Below, in pieces: positions 1 to 6,586 of a DNA stretch of 10,062 nucleotides. Origin of the DNA: SLFT01 sp964493075 (lineage in GTDB: Bacteria; Hydrogenedentota; Hydrogenedentia; Hydrogenedentales; CAITNO01); NCBI GenBank assembly GCA_964493075.1, contig CAZBNU010000152.1, positions 1 through 10,062 of the forward strand, written 5' to 3'. The notes beneath the pieces are model-generated. The model was not told the origin of the DNA. It saw nothing but the letters and a program-made list of their open reading frames with translations, and made no database searches. Position 1 is the first letter of the stretch, and each line of letters opens with the position of its first letter. The position numbers and the translations under genes are program-made.

Positions 1-3
1 AGC

Positions 4-82
4 CGCCGCCTGAACAACTCACGACATCACTTTGCCCTGATGCTCCATTCTGGAGCGCCACATTTTTCCTTTACAGGCGGCG
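4..82. repeat. Perfect 9-bp inverted repeat upstream of RNase D
   Basis: The arms CGCCGCCTG (4-12) and CAGGCGGCG (74-82) are exact reverse complements separated by 61 bases. A second, smaller hairpin (42-56) lies inside the loop. The right arm runs directly into the putative -10 region of the RNase D gene. It could be a long-range RNA or DNA structure, or part of a repeat cut by the window edge. The repeat itself is seen directly; a function is not. Confidence 0.5.
42..56 (+). terminator. Short hairpin, possible terminator of an upstream gene
   Basis: GCTCCA (42-47), loop TTC, and TGGAGC (51-56) form a six-base-pair stem. Five T residues follow at 63-67. The stem is short and the T run starts six bases after it, so this is a weak intrinsic terminator candidate for a gene ending to the left of the window. 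It may instead be only the inner stem of the larger inverted repeat. Confidence 0.25.
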
Positions 83-95
83 ATAATAGTATACT
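82..95 (+). promoter_or_regulatory. Putative -10 elements for RNase D
   Basis: Two -10-like hexamers, GATAAT (82-87) and TATACT (90-95), lie just before the RNase D gene. TTTACA (70-75) resembles a -35 box, but it is only 14 bases from TATACT and 6 from GATAAT, so neither pair has normal spacing. If either -10 is used, transcription would start near 94-103, leaving almost no leader before the ATG at 105. That bears on which start codon is real. Confidence 0.35.
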
Positions 96-104
96 TACCG
101 TAAT

Positions 105-1280
105 ATGAGGTTGGCAGAACCGCCTGATTGGAGAAGTAAATATCCTGTGACAGAAGAATCATTCACACTTGTAGATAATAACGATAGCTGGATGTCATGT
201 CTGAATGCGTTGAAACAGACACAACGCATTGCGGTGGATATTGAAGCAAACAGCCTCTATGCATACCGCGAAAAAATTTGCCTCATCCAGATTTCAACAG
301 ATTCCCATGACTATATCGTTGACCCTTTGGCGGCGTTTTCCCTTGAAGAACTGGGTAAACTGCTGGCAAATCCCGCTGTGGAAAAAGTTTTTCATGCAGC
401 CGATTATGACTTGTCCTTGTTGAAGGGATTGCATGGCTGGGAGGTCAATAATCTGTTTGATACCATGTGGGCAGGCAGAATCCTGGGTTTTTCGCAGATG
501 GGGCTTGCCTGGTTTCTGGAAACCCATTATGGCATCGCATTGAGTAAAAAGTGCCAGAAGGCGGACTGGGCTCACCGGCCATTGTCCCGGGAGAAACTGG
601 AATACGCCCGTAATGACACCCACTATCTGTTACGCCTGCGTGACGATTTGGCGCAACAGCTACGCGAAGCAGGTATGGAAGAAGAAGCCCGGGAAATTTT
701 TGAGGACCAATGTCGTATTGAAGGCACCCATCGTGTTTTCAATCCCGATGACTTCTGGCGTCTCAAGGGAGTGCGCACAATGACACCCCGCGCACAGGCC
801 ATATTGAAGGCGCTTTTTGTGTTTCGCGACAAAGAGGCGGCCCGTCGCGATGTGCCGCCCTTTAAGGTGTTTAACAACCAGATACTGATCGCGCTGGCGC
901 AGCATGCCGCCCAGTGCGCGGACAAACCGCATCAGGATATTGATTCGGTTCAGGGCATGCCAGCAAGGATACTCGAACGCATGAAGCCGCAACTACTGAA
1001 GGTTATCAAGGCGGGTCTTCGCGCACCCCTGCCCAAATACCCCGTGCGTCAGTCCATTGCTGCACCAGGATACTGGAAGCGTCATGAATCGTTGATGACA
1101 TGGCGCAAAGAAATGGCACGGGAACGAGGCGTGGAGTCGGATGTGATTCTGGGCCGCAGAGCCGTGGAAGAAATCGCCCAAAAAGGCCCGGGCAGCCTCA
1201 GCGAATTGGCAGCCATAACATCGCTGGGCCCCTGGCGCAGAAAACAATATGGCGAGTCCATTTTGCGCGTCTTGGAATAG
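105..1280 (+). CDS. rnd: Ribonuclease D (3'-5' exoribonuclease, DEDDy family)
   Basis: This is a 391-residue 3'-to-5' exoribonuclease of the kind that trims tRNA precursors and other structured RNAs in the cytoplasm. All metal-binding residues of the DEDD fold are visible: D45 and E47 in AVDIEAN (Exo I), D102 in HAADYDL (Exo II), and Y167 with D171 in YARNDTHYLL (Exo III, the DEDDy signature). The DWAHRPLS stretch near residue 154 is also typical. Residues about 218-300 fit the HRDC helical domain, and a second helical region fills the C-terminus, so the length matches full RNase D. The start is uncertain. ATG at 105 has no Shine-Dalgarno and sits almost on the predicted transcription start. 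GTG at 147 (residue 15) has GGAG at 130-133, 13 bases upstream, and would drop a non-conserved tail. The sensor gene follows in the same direction after 62 bases and may be co-transcribed. Confidence 0.93.
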   Translation: MRLAEPPDWRSKYPVTEESFTLVDNNDSWMSCLNALKQTQRIAVDIEANSLYAYREKICLIQISTDSHDYIVDPLAAFSLEELGKLLANPAVEKVFHAADYDLSLLKGLHGWEVNNLFDTMWAGRILGFSQMGLAWFLETHYGIALSKKCQKADWAHRPLSREKLEYARNDTHYLLRLRDDLAQQLREAGMEEEAREIFEDQCRIEGTHRVFNPDDFWRLKGVRTMTPRAQAILKALFVFRDKEAARRDVPPFKVFNNQILIALAQHAAQCADKPHQDIDSVQGMPARILERMKPQLLKVIKAGLRAPLPKYPVRQSIAAPGYWKRHESLMTWRKEMARERGVESDVILGRRAVEEIAQKGPGSLSELAAITSLGPWRRKQYGESILRVLE

Positions 1281-1342
1281 GAGCCTATTTGCCAGACGAG
1301 CAGTGGAAAACTGAAGGACATAGTCCGGGATATGAATAAAGG

Positions 1343-2602
1343 ATGACCGGTGATCTGAAAAATAAGAACGAAGGGCCGCGCAGCCGTATGACAGTGGTGG
1401 TGGGTGTGGAATGGACGATGTTAATGTTGCGCTATGTGCTTTATGTGTTTATGGCGGCTTTCACTGTTACTTCCGATGTGTCTGACTTATCACGCATTCT
1501 TCTGATTGCAGGCGGATCAGCGCTGGCCCATAATATTTTTGCCCATGCCGTGCTGTATCTGCGCGCCTATTACTTGTTTGTGTCGCCCATTAATTATTTT
1601 ATTTATCTGGGGCGTTTTTGTCTGTTGATTGCTGTTACTGGCGGCGCGGCAAGCCCCTTTTCGCCCTTTCTTTTGTTTCTTCTGATTGCGTACCACGTTT
1701 ATATCCCGAGCGGCATGAATTCCTTCCGGGCCACTTTTGTGGTGTGCGCCTTTTATGCCTTCACCGTGTTGCTTGTGTGGGCCATTGCTGGCATGGACTG
1801 GATGTATCTGCCGCTGTACCTGAATCTTGGCTATATTGCCTTTTGCGGCTGGCTCATGTATATGATGACCCGGGTCGTTATCCAGCTAAATCATGAAGCG
1901 CTTCGACAGTCCGTTGCGCTGCAATCCTCAGAGTCTACCTTGCGCGCCATACTGGACCATGCCGCCCATCCCATATTGGTATTTGATGAACACAATACGA
2001 TTACGGATTTAAATGATAGCGCGGCAGCCTTTCTGGGGGCACCCAGGGAACGCCTGATCAGAAAAAGCTTTCAGTCCTATATTTTTGATGACGGCTCGCT
2101 TCATGACAGCCTGGAGGAATTGCAGGAATCGGGGGTACTGGACCGGGAAATGCTGTTAATTCCTCACGACCGCGGCGAACGCAATGTGGAGATGCACATT
2201 CATTCCTTTCTAAAGGACAGCCGCCGTTTTTATGTGGTGCTTTTCCATGATATTACTGAACAGCGGGAACTCGAAGAAACCAGCCAGATGGCCAAGGCCC
2301 GGCTCGAAGAGGCCAACCGGGAATTGCAGCATGTTGTGGCGTTGCGCGTGGAGTTCTATGCCAATGTGGCCAACCGGCTTCGATCGCCCCTGTCTTCCAT
2401 GCTTGGCTTTACCGAGATGCTTCTGGAAGAGCAACTGGGGGAACTCAACGATGAACAGCGCCGTGCCCTGCATAGCTGCCGCCGCAGCATTACGCGCATC
2501 TTTGATCTGATTGAGGATGCGTTTGCGCCGGATGCGTTCGCAAAAATCAGGGAGGCTACCGGGAAAACCGTAGTGGGTCGGGATGAATCAGACACGCATT
2601 GA
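1343..2602 (+). CDS. Membrane PAS-domain protein with degenerate HisKA (kinase-dead sensor)
   Basis: This 419-residue protein resembles the front half of a sensor histidine kinase. Residues about 25-180 contain five or six hydrophobic membrane segments. Residues about 195-310 are a PAS domain that begins ILDHAAHPILVFDE. A charged coiled coil (about 305-335) then leads into a HisKA-like helix pair. The H-box reads FYANVANRLRSPL (338-350), where the family has FLANMSHELRTPL, so the phosphorylated histidine is N344 (codon AAC at 2372-2374). The protein ends about 70 residues later without the N, G1, F or G2 boxes of a HATPase domain. It therefore cannot act as a conventional autokinase. It might be a ligand-sensing partner for another kinase, a scaffold, or a decaying gene, although the frame is intact. 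ATG 1343 has AAAGG directly against it; ATG 1388 (residue 16) has AAGGG 12 bases upstream and is a plausible alternative. The 3' end overlaps the convergent HNH gene by 15 bases. Confidence 0.85.
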   Translation: MTGDLKNKNEGPRSRMTVVVGVEWTMLMLRYVLYVFMAAFTVTSDVSDLSRILLIAGGSALAHNIFAHAVLYLRAYYLFVSPINYFIYLGRFCLLIAVTGGAASPFSPFLLFLLIAYHVYIPSGMNSFRATFVVCAFYAFTVLLVWAIAGMDWMYLPLYLNLGYIAFCGWLMYMMTRVVIQLNHEALRQSVALQSSESTLRAILDHAAHPILVFDEHNTITDLNDSAAAFLGAPRERLIRKSFQSYIFDDGSLHDSLEELQESGVLDREMLLIPHDRGERNVEMHIHSFLKDSRRFYVVLFHDITEQRELEETSQMAKARLEEANRELQHVVALRVEFYANVANRLRSPLSSMLGFTEMLLEEQLGELNDEQRRALHSCRRSITRIFDLIEDAFAPDAFAKIREATGKTVVGRDESDTH

Positions 2603-3202
2603 GTCGGCATGTTCGGTGCTCCAGTAGGCGAGGTCAACAAACCGCTTCCAGGAATGCAACTCCTCTTTGGGCAGAGGAGATTCAAAACGCGGCAGCCAGC
2701 GGGGCGCCACCGGCTTCTTTATCAAAGGCATTTGTGCTTCTTCGGGGGTGCGGTCCCGCTTCTTAAGGTTGCACGCCGTACAGGCCAGTACCAGGTTTTC
2801 CCAGGTGTCCTGCCCGCCCCGCGACCGTGGGATAATATGGTCAATGCTGAGTTCAGAACGGGTGAACCGTTCCCCACAATATTGGCAGACATTTTTGTCT
2901 CGTGCGAAGATATTGCGGCGGGATAACCGGACATCGGGCGTGTGGAATCCGTTAAAGGCGTTGAGTACGATGACTTCAGGCAGACGTATCCTATCCGACG
3001 GCGTATACACAAACCGCCGGGCGGAGACACCATTGGAGCCGCGGGAAAACTCCAGCCATGCATCAAAGTCATACAGCGCATAGTCTTTCGGATGCACAAC
3101 CCGCGCATGACCCTGAAACAACAACGTCAGGGCCCGTTTCGCGGGTGCGACATTCACCGCGACCCATGATCTGTTCAGCACCAGTACGTATGCGTTAATC
3201 AT
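2588..3202 (-). CDS. HNH endonuclease family protein
   Basis: This 204-residue protein carries a complete zinc-bound HNH nuclease motif: C106-x2-C109, then D121-H122 in SIDHIIPRSRGG, N136 in WENLVLAC, and C141-x2-C144 followed by N145. The first half (MINAYVLVLNRSWV and onward, to about residue 95) is the conserved N-terminal region of a widespread chromosomal family of short HNH proteins. That family's biological role is, to my knowledge, not established. No intein, intron or restriction partner is visible nearby, so homing or restriction-modification is not supported. The gene is read opposite to the upstream sensor and overlaps its end tail to tail. It has its own promoter (3244-3272) and an estimated leader of about 35 bases. 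The Shine-Dalgarno is weak: GGGAAAG lies far from the ATG. The nuclease fold is sure; the substrate is unknown. Confidence 0.9.
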   Translation of the reverse strand: MINAYVLVLNRSWVAVNVAPAKRALTLLFQGHARVVHPKDYALYDFDAWLEFSRGSNGVSARRFVYTPSDRIRLPEVIVLNAFNGFHTPDVRLSRRNIFARDKNVCQYCGERFTRSELSIDHIIPRSRGGQDTWENLVLACTACNLKKRDRTPEEAQMPLIKKPVAPRWLPRFESPLPKEELHSWKRFVDLAYWSTEHADSMRV

Positions 3203-3243
3203 AGCCCGACCACTTTCCCAAAATGGCGGAAAAAATTTACAGT

Positions 3244-3272
3244 AGTATATAGGCTTTTGCTGTCCGTCGCAA
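3244..3272 (-). promoter_or_regulatory. Sigma-70-type promoter for the HNH gene
   Basis: Read on the minus strand, TTGCGA (3267-3272, four of six matches to TTGACA) and TATACT (3244-3249, five of six matches to TATAAT) are separated by exactly 17 bases. The predicted start is near 3237, about 35 bases before the ATG at 3202. The rest of the gap between 3203 and 3320 holds a T7 run on the minus strand, next to the -35 box. No convincing hairpin precedes it, so it was not called a terminator for the 3321-5486 gene. Confidence 0.6.
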
Positions 3273-3320
3273 AAAAATTACAGATGCTGGCCGCGGTGGG
3301 CGAAACCTGCGTTAGAGTTT

Positions 3321-5486
3321 TTATTTCACCAATACAGGCGCGTAGGCCGTAAGCGTATAGGGTGCGCCGTTTATTTCGGCGTTCACATCACTGTCGGTTT
3401 CAATGGCGGTGATGCGGCCCTTGTCGTGCTGCACCATGAAACCGCAGGGCTGTGACAACACCACTTCCGGAATATCGTCGCCGTTGAGGTCTATACGATC
3501 GCCGTAACCGCCTGCGGCGGTGCAGCCAGTATATAAAGTCCCTTCCACTTTTCCCAATACCGAAGAAAACCCTTGTTCAGTCAGCGTAAATGAATCCCGC
3601 ACTTCCTGTGCTGTCGGTTCGTCGGCGTTGCGCGGGTAGACGAAGGTATGCACCACATCACCCTTCGGGTTGACCTGACGCAGCGGCAACAGGTAGCCGT
3701 AAGAACTCAGAATGGCGTCTCCTGTTTTTTCGATCACACTGCCTTCGTCCAGGGCAATGAAGTTTTGTTCGTCCCCGTTGACAAGGCCCGCCGGATACGA
3801 GGTGGAGGCGATCGTGTCGGTAATGGTCACGTTGAGATCACGTCCGTCATTTTGCAGCAGGGGCAATCCCATCCCGAATTGTCCCGAGTCTGCGGTGCAC
3901 AACACAGACAACACGCCGTCGGGGGTGATGGTCAGTTCTTGATAGAACGAGGGACCGCCGGCACCAGTCTCCTGATGGTAGATGACTGTGCAGCGCACCA
4001 GCAGCGGATGGACAAAAGCCACGTCAAGGGTAGCGCCATAGTTGGCGGCATTTTCGGCAAGATGCGTCCACCGCAACCGTTCCCGCCAGGTGGGACCGAA
4101 GGTAATGCCCCCACGTTCTTCACGACTATAAATCCCATCAGAAGGGCCGAGGCGACTGTCCCAGCCGGTGCGTGAAAGGCGTGAGATACCGAGGGGTGTC
4201 CAGTAGGTACCGTACTTGGGGACGGTGTCTCCGTGTAAGTTGATGAACACCTGCATCCCGCCCGCATTGGCCACGGCGCTGGCGAAGGCCGGGTCTGTGG
4301 TCATGGCGTAGCCGCCGATTGTTGCGGGAGGCGGCGCTTCCGTGATGTTGCTTTGCCGTGTCAACCACGCCTCGGCAAGATGGTACATGGTCGCGCCGGT
4401 GTAGTTCGTCCAGTTGCTGGCAGGCTGATAGCCCACCCGTTGGTCGATAGGGAAGTGGTTTTTGGTGATGGAGTAGGTTCCCACGAACGGCGCATCCGTT
4501 CGTTGCCAGCGCTGGATGCTCTGAAACCCAAGCATGGCGGCGTGGCGATATTGTCCTGCACGGTCAGCATGTCCCGCTGCCGCTTCCCGTTCCGCCATGA
4601 CCTCAAACAGTAACTGGTAAAGCACATCGTTAAACACATGATCATCCGTGCGGCCATTGGGTGGACATTGTCCTGTAGGGTCCTGTAGCAGTAAGGAGGC
4701 CGCCGTGCCCCGTTCCACATGCTGGCGCATTGCTTCGGCTGAAGGGCCGTCATAGCCTGCATGAACCAGTCCCATCAGGTTGCCCCGCCCCACCGCTTCC
4801 ACGGCATGGGATTGAGGCGAACTGCTCCAGTCCTGGTACAGGCGCCACTTGTCCAGAGCAATGCGCACACGCTGGGTGCGATTCAGCCAGGCATCTTCAA
4901 TGAAATCATACGCCTCCTTTTTGTCCGCCAGCCCTGCCTTTACGCGCAGCCACTCGCCAGACATGGCATAGGTGCGCCAGTTATTGGTCTTGCTGTCCAA
5001 GCCTTCAATGATCTTCAGCAACGGCGTTTGAAGCCGTTCCCGCCACAGGGATATCGTTGCTTCCGGGACATGCCCTTCGTAAAATTCCAATGCATGGGCC
5101 AGCGAACCCAGAAAGAATTCGCCATGCTGATCCGGGATACGCCTGTTGCCCTGTTCCACACACCGGGTGGCATGGTCCATGGCGTCAATGCCCTTTTCCA
5201 ACAAGTCATCCGCACGTCCCGCATGAACCAGTACCCCGACGGTAAAAGCGAAATAAGGCGTAGAATACTGATGCTCCCGATTTAAGAAGGGATCAATGAT
5301 CGCGCCGTCATCATCCTGGTATTGCGCAATGTGGCGGCACATCGGCTCCACCACATCCAGGTAGGTGTCGCGTTCGATGTTCAACGGCTGCCACGGCCGT
5401 GCCGTCAGGTGGTATTGCGGCAGGGGTGGTTCTTCTGCAGCGACGGTAACGGTTATGGCAAGCAAAAGTAGTAGCGTGTATTTCAT
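3321..5486 (-). CDS. Secreted protein, probable alpha/alpha-toroid + beta-sandwich carbohydrate-active enzyme
   Basis: This is a 721-residue exported protein of unassigned family. Residues 1-17 form a signal peptide (hydrophobic LLLLLAITVTV, predicted cleavage after VAA). Residues about 40-380 are helix-rich with repeated aromatic and acidic pairs (for example QCPPNGRTDDHVFND at 273-287 and NWTNYTGATMYHLAEAWL at 358-375), as in the alpha/alpha-toroid of polysaccharide lyases and related glycosidases. Residues about 390-650 look like beta-strands, consistent with the sandwich that follows the toroid in heparinase- or alginate-lyase-like enzymes. The C-terminus contains DLNGDDIPE (666-674), which resembles a calcium-binding FG-GAP or EF-hand-like loop. 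Y, H, R and N residues that could be catalytic are present, but I cannot name a site. AGGAAAG lies five bases before the ATG, supporting this start. The gene follows the AT-rich membrane gene by 120 bases in the same direction. A periplasmic or extracellular polysaccharide role is inference from fold and neighbours. Confidence 0.75.
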   Translation of the reverse strand: MKYTLLLLLAITVTVAAEEPPLPQYHLTARPWQPLNIERDTYLDVVEPMCRHIAQYQDDDGAIIDPFLNREHQYSTPYFAFTVGVLVHAGRADDLLEKGIDAMDHATRCVEQGNRRIPDQHGEFFLGSLAHALEFYEGHVPEATISLWRERLQTPLLKIIEGLDSKTNNWRTYAMSGEWLRVKAGLADKKEAYDFIEDAWLNRTQRVRIALDKWRLYQDWSSSPQSHAVEAVGRGNLMGLVHAGYDGPSAEAMRQHVERGTAASLLLQDPTGQCPPNGRTDDHVFNDVLYQLLFEVMAEREAAAGHADRAGQYRHAAMLGFQSIQRWQRTDAPFVGTYSITKNHFPIDQRVGYQPASNWTNYTGATMYHLAEAWLTRQSNITEAPPPATIGGYAMTTDPAFASAVANAGGMQVFINLHGDTVPKYGTYWTPLGISRLSRTGWDSRLGPSDGIYSREERGGITFGPTWRERLRWTHLAENAANYGATLDVAFVHPLLVRCTVIYHQETGAGGPSFYQELTITPDGVLSVLCTADSGQFGMGLPLLQNDGRDLNVTITDTIASTSYPAGLVNGDEQNFIALDEGSVIEKTGDAILSSYGYLLPLRQVNPKGDVVHTFVYPRNADEPTAQEVRDSFTLTEQGFSSVLGKVEGTLYTGCTAAGGYGDRIDLNGDDIPEVVLSQPCGFMVQHDKGRITAIETDSDVNAEINGAPYTLTAYAPVLVK

Positions 5487-5606
5487 GTTACTTTCCTATT
5501 GGACGGATCGGTTGGATTGGTCAAATCAGCCTGATACATCTGATTCTTTTCACCTACTTCCTTTAACCTTACAAAAGTACCCAATTATCGAATTGAAAAT
5601 CAGTCG

Positions 5607-6506
5607 TTACTTTCTTCTTTCAAATCCCTCTGGCACATCAAAACTTCCCGATTTCATTGCATCATAGCAGTAAGATATGTCCTTGGAATCCCCAAATTTT
5701 CTGTATACAGGCGCATCTTCCGGACAGCGTTGACTAATATCTGTAACATAGGTTATCCGTATTTCTCCTGTTTCATCAGCGCGATAAACAGGGATGGTGA
5801 AAATGTAGTTGTAGGGCCAAATTGGAATGAATGAGTTGGGCGCAAGATGTAGTGTAAATGCATCCAGATTTCCTGAAAATTCAACTTCTACAGACACGTT
5901 TAGCAAAGGGGTGCTTACAATAAGCGGATCAAACCGTGTTTTGCCGGTTTCTTCCTTTTGCAATTCTCCATAAGCCAGTTCATAGCATAAAAAAGGGTAA
6001 ATGACCTTAACTGTGTATGGTGTTCTAAGCCTATAGAGTATTCCCCTCTGAAAAGCAGCTACCGAAAAACTGCACAGTATTACAGTAGAAATAATCAAAA
6101 GAACAGAAACAATAAATAGTCGTCTTGGTTGTGCGGATTCCAAGTATTCTGGAGGATTAGGACGCCTGGCAGATAAGCCCCATTTAATCATTCTCACTGC
6201 ACGCGCCAAGGCATAAACGCTGAAACAGATGATTATCAGCATCATGATTGATATGTCAACCAATGAAAAGTATAGGACAAGGGCCATAAATATTCCGAGG
6301 GAAATTGCGGAAAGAATCTTTTTCCTGGTCTCAAGAATTTTATAGCCACCACCGACTGCTGTCAGGCAAGTGATGCTTACAAGAAATAATATTTCTGAAA
6401 GCATTAGCGAATTGACAATAAAGGGCTCTGTATGGAAACTTGCCATAGTAGGCATAGCAAAAAGTAAGATGAACAGTAACAGGAATAACGTGCGAGTCTT
6501 TTTCAT
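5607..6506 (-). CDS. Membrane protein of unknown function (five predicted helices, C-terminal outer domain)
   Basis: I do not recognise this protein of about 299 residues. A hydrophobic N-terminal segment (about residues 7-22, either a signal peptide or first helix) is followed by further helices near 34-53, 66-82, 84-104 and 130-152. There is a charged, proline-containing loop (SARRPNPPEY) before the last helix. The final 148 residues are hydrophilic and strand-like, with two cysteines near residues 261 and 280 that could form a disulphide if exported. The start is placed at ATG 6506 because AGGAG lies eight bases upstream; GTG at 6509 would add one methionine. The codons and base composition are visibly more AT-rich than in both neighbours. 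It lies between two exported proteins and is read with them. An upstream palindrome and -10-like element suggest separate control. Whether it belongs functionally to the flanking pair is unknown. Confidence 0.75.
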   Translation of the reverse strand: MKKTRTLFLLLFILLFAMPTMASFHTEPFIVNSLMLSEILFLVSITCLTAVGGGYKILETRKKILSAISLGIFMALVLYFSLVDISIMMLIIICFSVYALARAVRMIKWGLSARRPNPPEYLESAQPRRLFIVSVLLIISTVILCSFSVAAFQRGILYRLRTPYTVKVIYPFLCYELAYGELQKEETGKTRFDPLIVSTPLLNVSVEVEFSGNLDAFTLHLAPNSFIPIWPYNYIFTIPVYRADETGEIRITYVTDISQRCPEDAPVYRKFGDSKDISYCYDAMKSGSFDVPEGFERRK

Positions 6507-6520
6507 CACAGCATCTCCTC

Positions 6521-6542
6521 TGTAAAACTATTTTACATTATC
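6521..6542 (-). promoter_or_regulatory. 17-bp palindrome over a putative promoter of the AT-rich gene
   Basis: TGTAAAATAGTTTTACA (6521-6537) is a perfect palindrome with seven-base arms around TAG or CTA. On the minus strand it lies immediately before the GAGGAG ribosome-binding site. It touches the -10-like GATAAT (6537-6542), so the predicted transcription start (near 6530) falls within it. No clear -35 is seen. The position and symmetry suit a repressor operator, or alternatively an RNA hairpin next to the ribosome-binding site. The symmetry is seen; the function is inferred. Confidence 0.45.
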
Positions 6543-6553
6543 ACCTGCTTTAT

Positions 6554-6575
6554 GGCGCACCTTGGAAGGTACGCC
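6554..6575 (-). other. Intergenic hairpin after the GxGYxYP gene
   Basis: GGCGTACCT and AGGTGCGCC, read on the minus strand, form nine pairs around a four-base loop, 11 bases after the stop of the GxGYxYP gene. One pair is G-U in minus-strand RNA but would be a C-A mismatch in plus-strand RNA, which favours a role in the minus transcript. No U run follows on that strand. A run of six T residues follows on the plus strand (6579-6584), so it might end antisense transcription. It is more likely an intercistronic RNA element or a dispersed palindromic repeat. Confidence 0.5.
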
Positions 6576-6586
6576 TACTTTTTTGC

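Noticed and set aside
1..108. Possible ends or starts of upstream genes: plus-strand open frames from 1 to 108 and 3 to 86, and a minus-strand GTG at 61 with AAAGGA upstream
   Set aside because: All are under 40 codons and their sequences resemble nothing known. Without the flanking DNA none can be preferred over non-coding sequence.
1332..1346. Four-codon frame (MNKG) whose stop overlaps the sensor start as ATGA
   Set aside because: It is too short and without a convincing ribosome-binding site; most likely chance.
2588..3202. HNH gene as part of an intron, restriction system or phage module
   Set aside because: No intron, methylase, terminase or repeat boundary is visible. The protein has the full N-terminal region of the free-standing chromosomal family.
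3203..3320. Terminator for the 3321-5486 gene at the minus-strand T7 run (near 3271-3277)
   Set aside because: No stable stem lies just before the run, which is better explained as flanking the -35 box of the HNH promoter.
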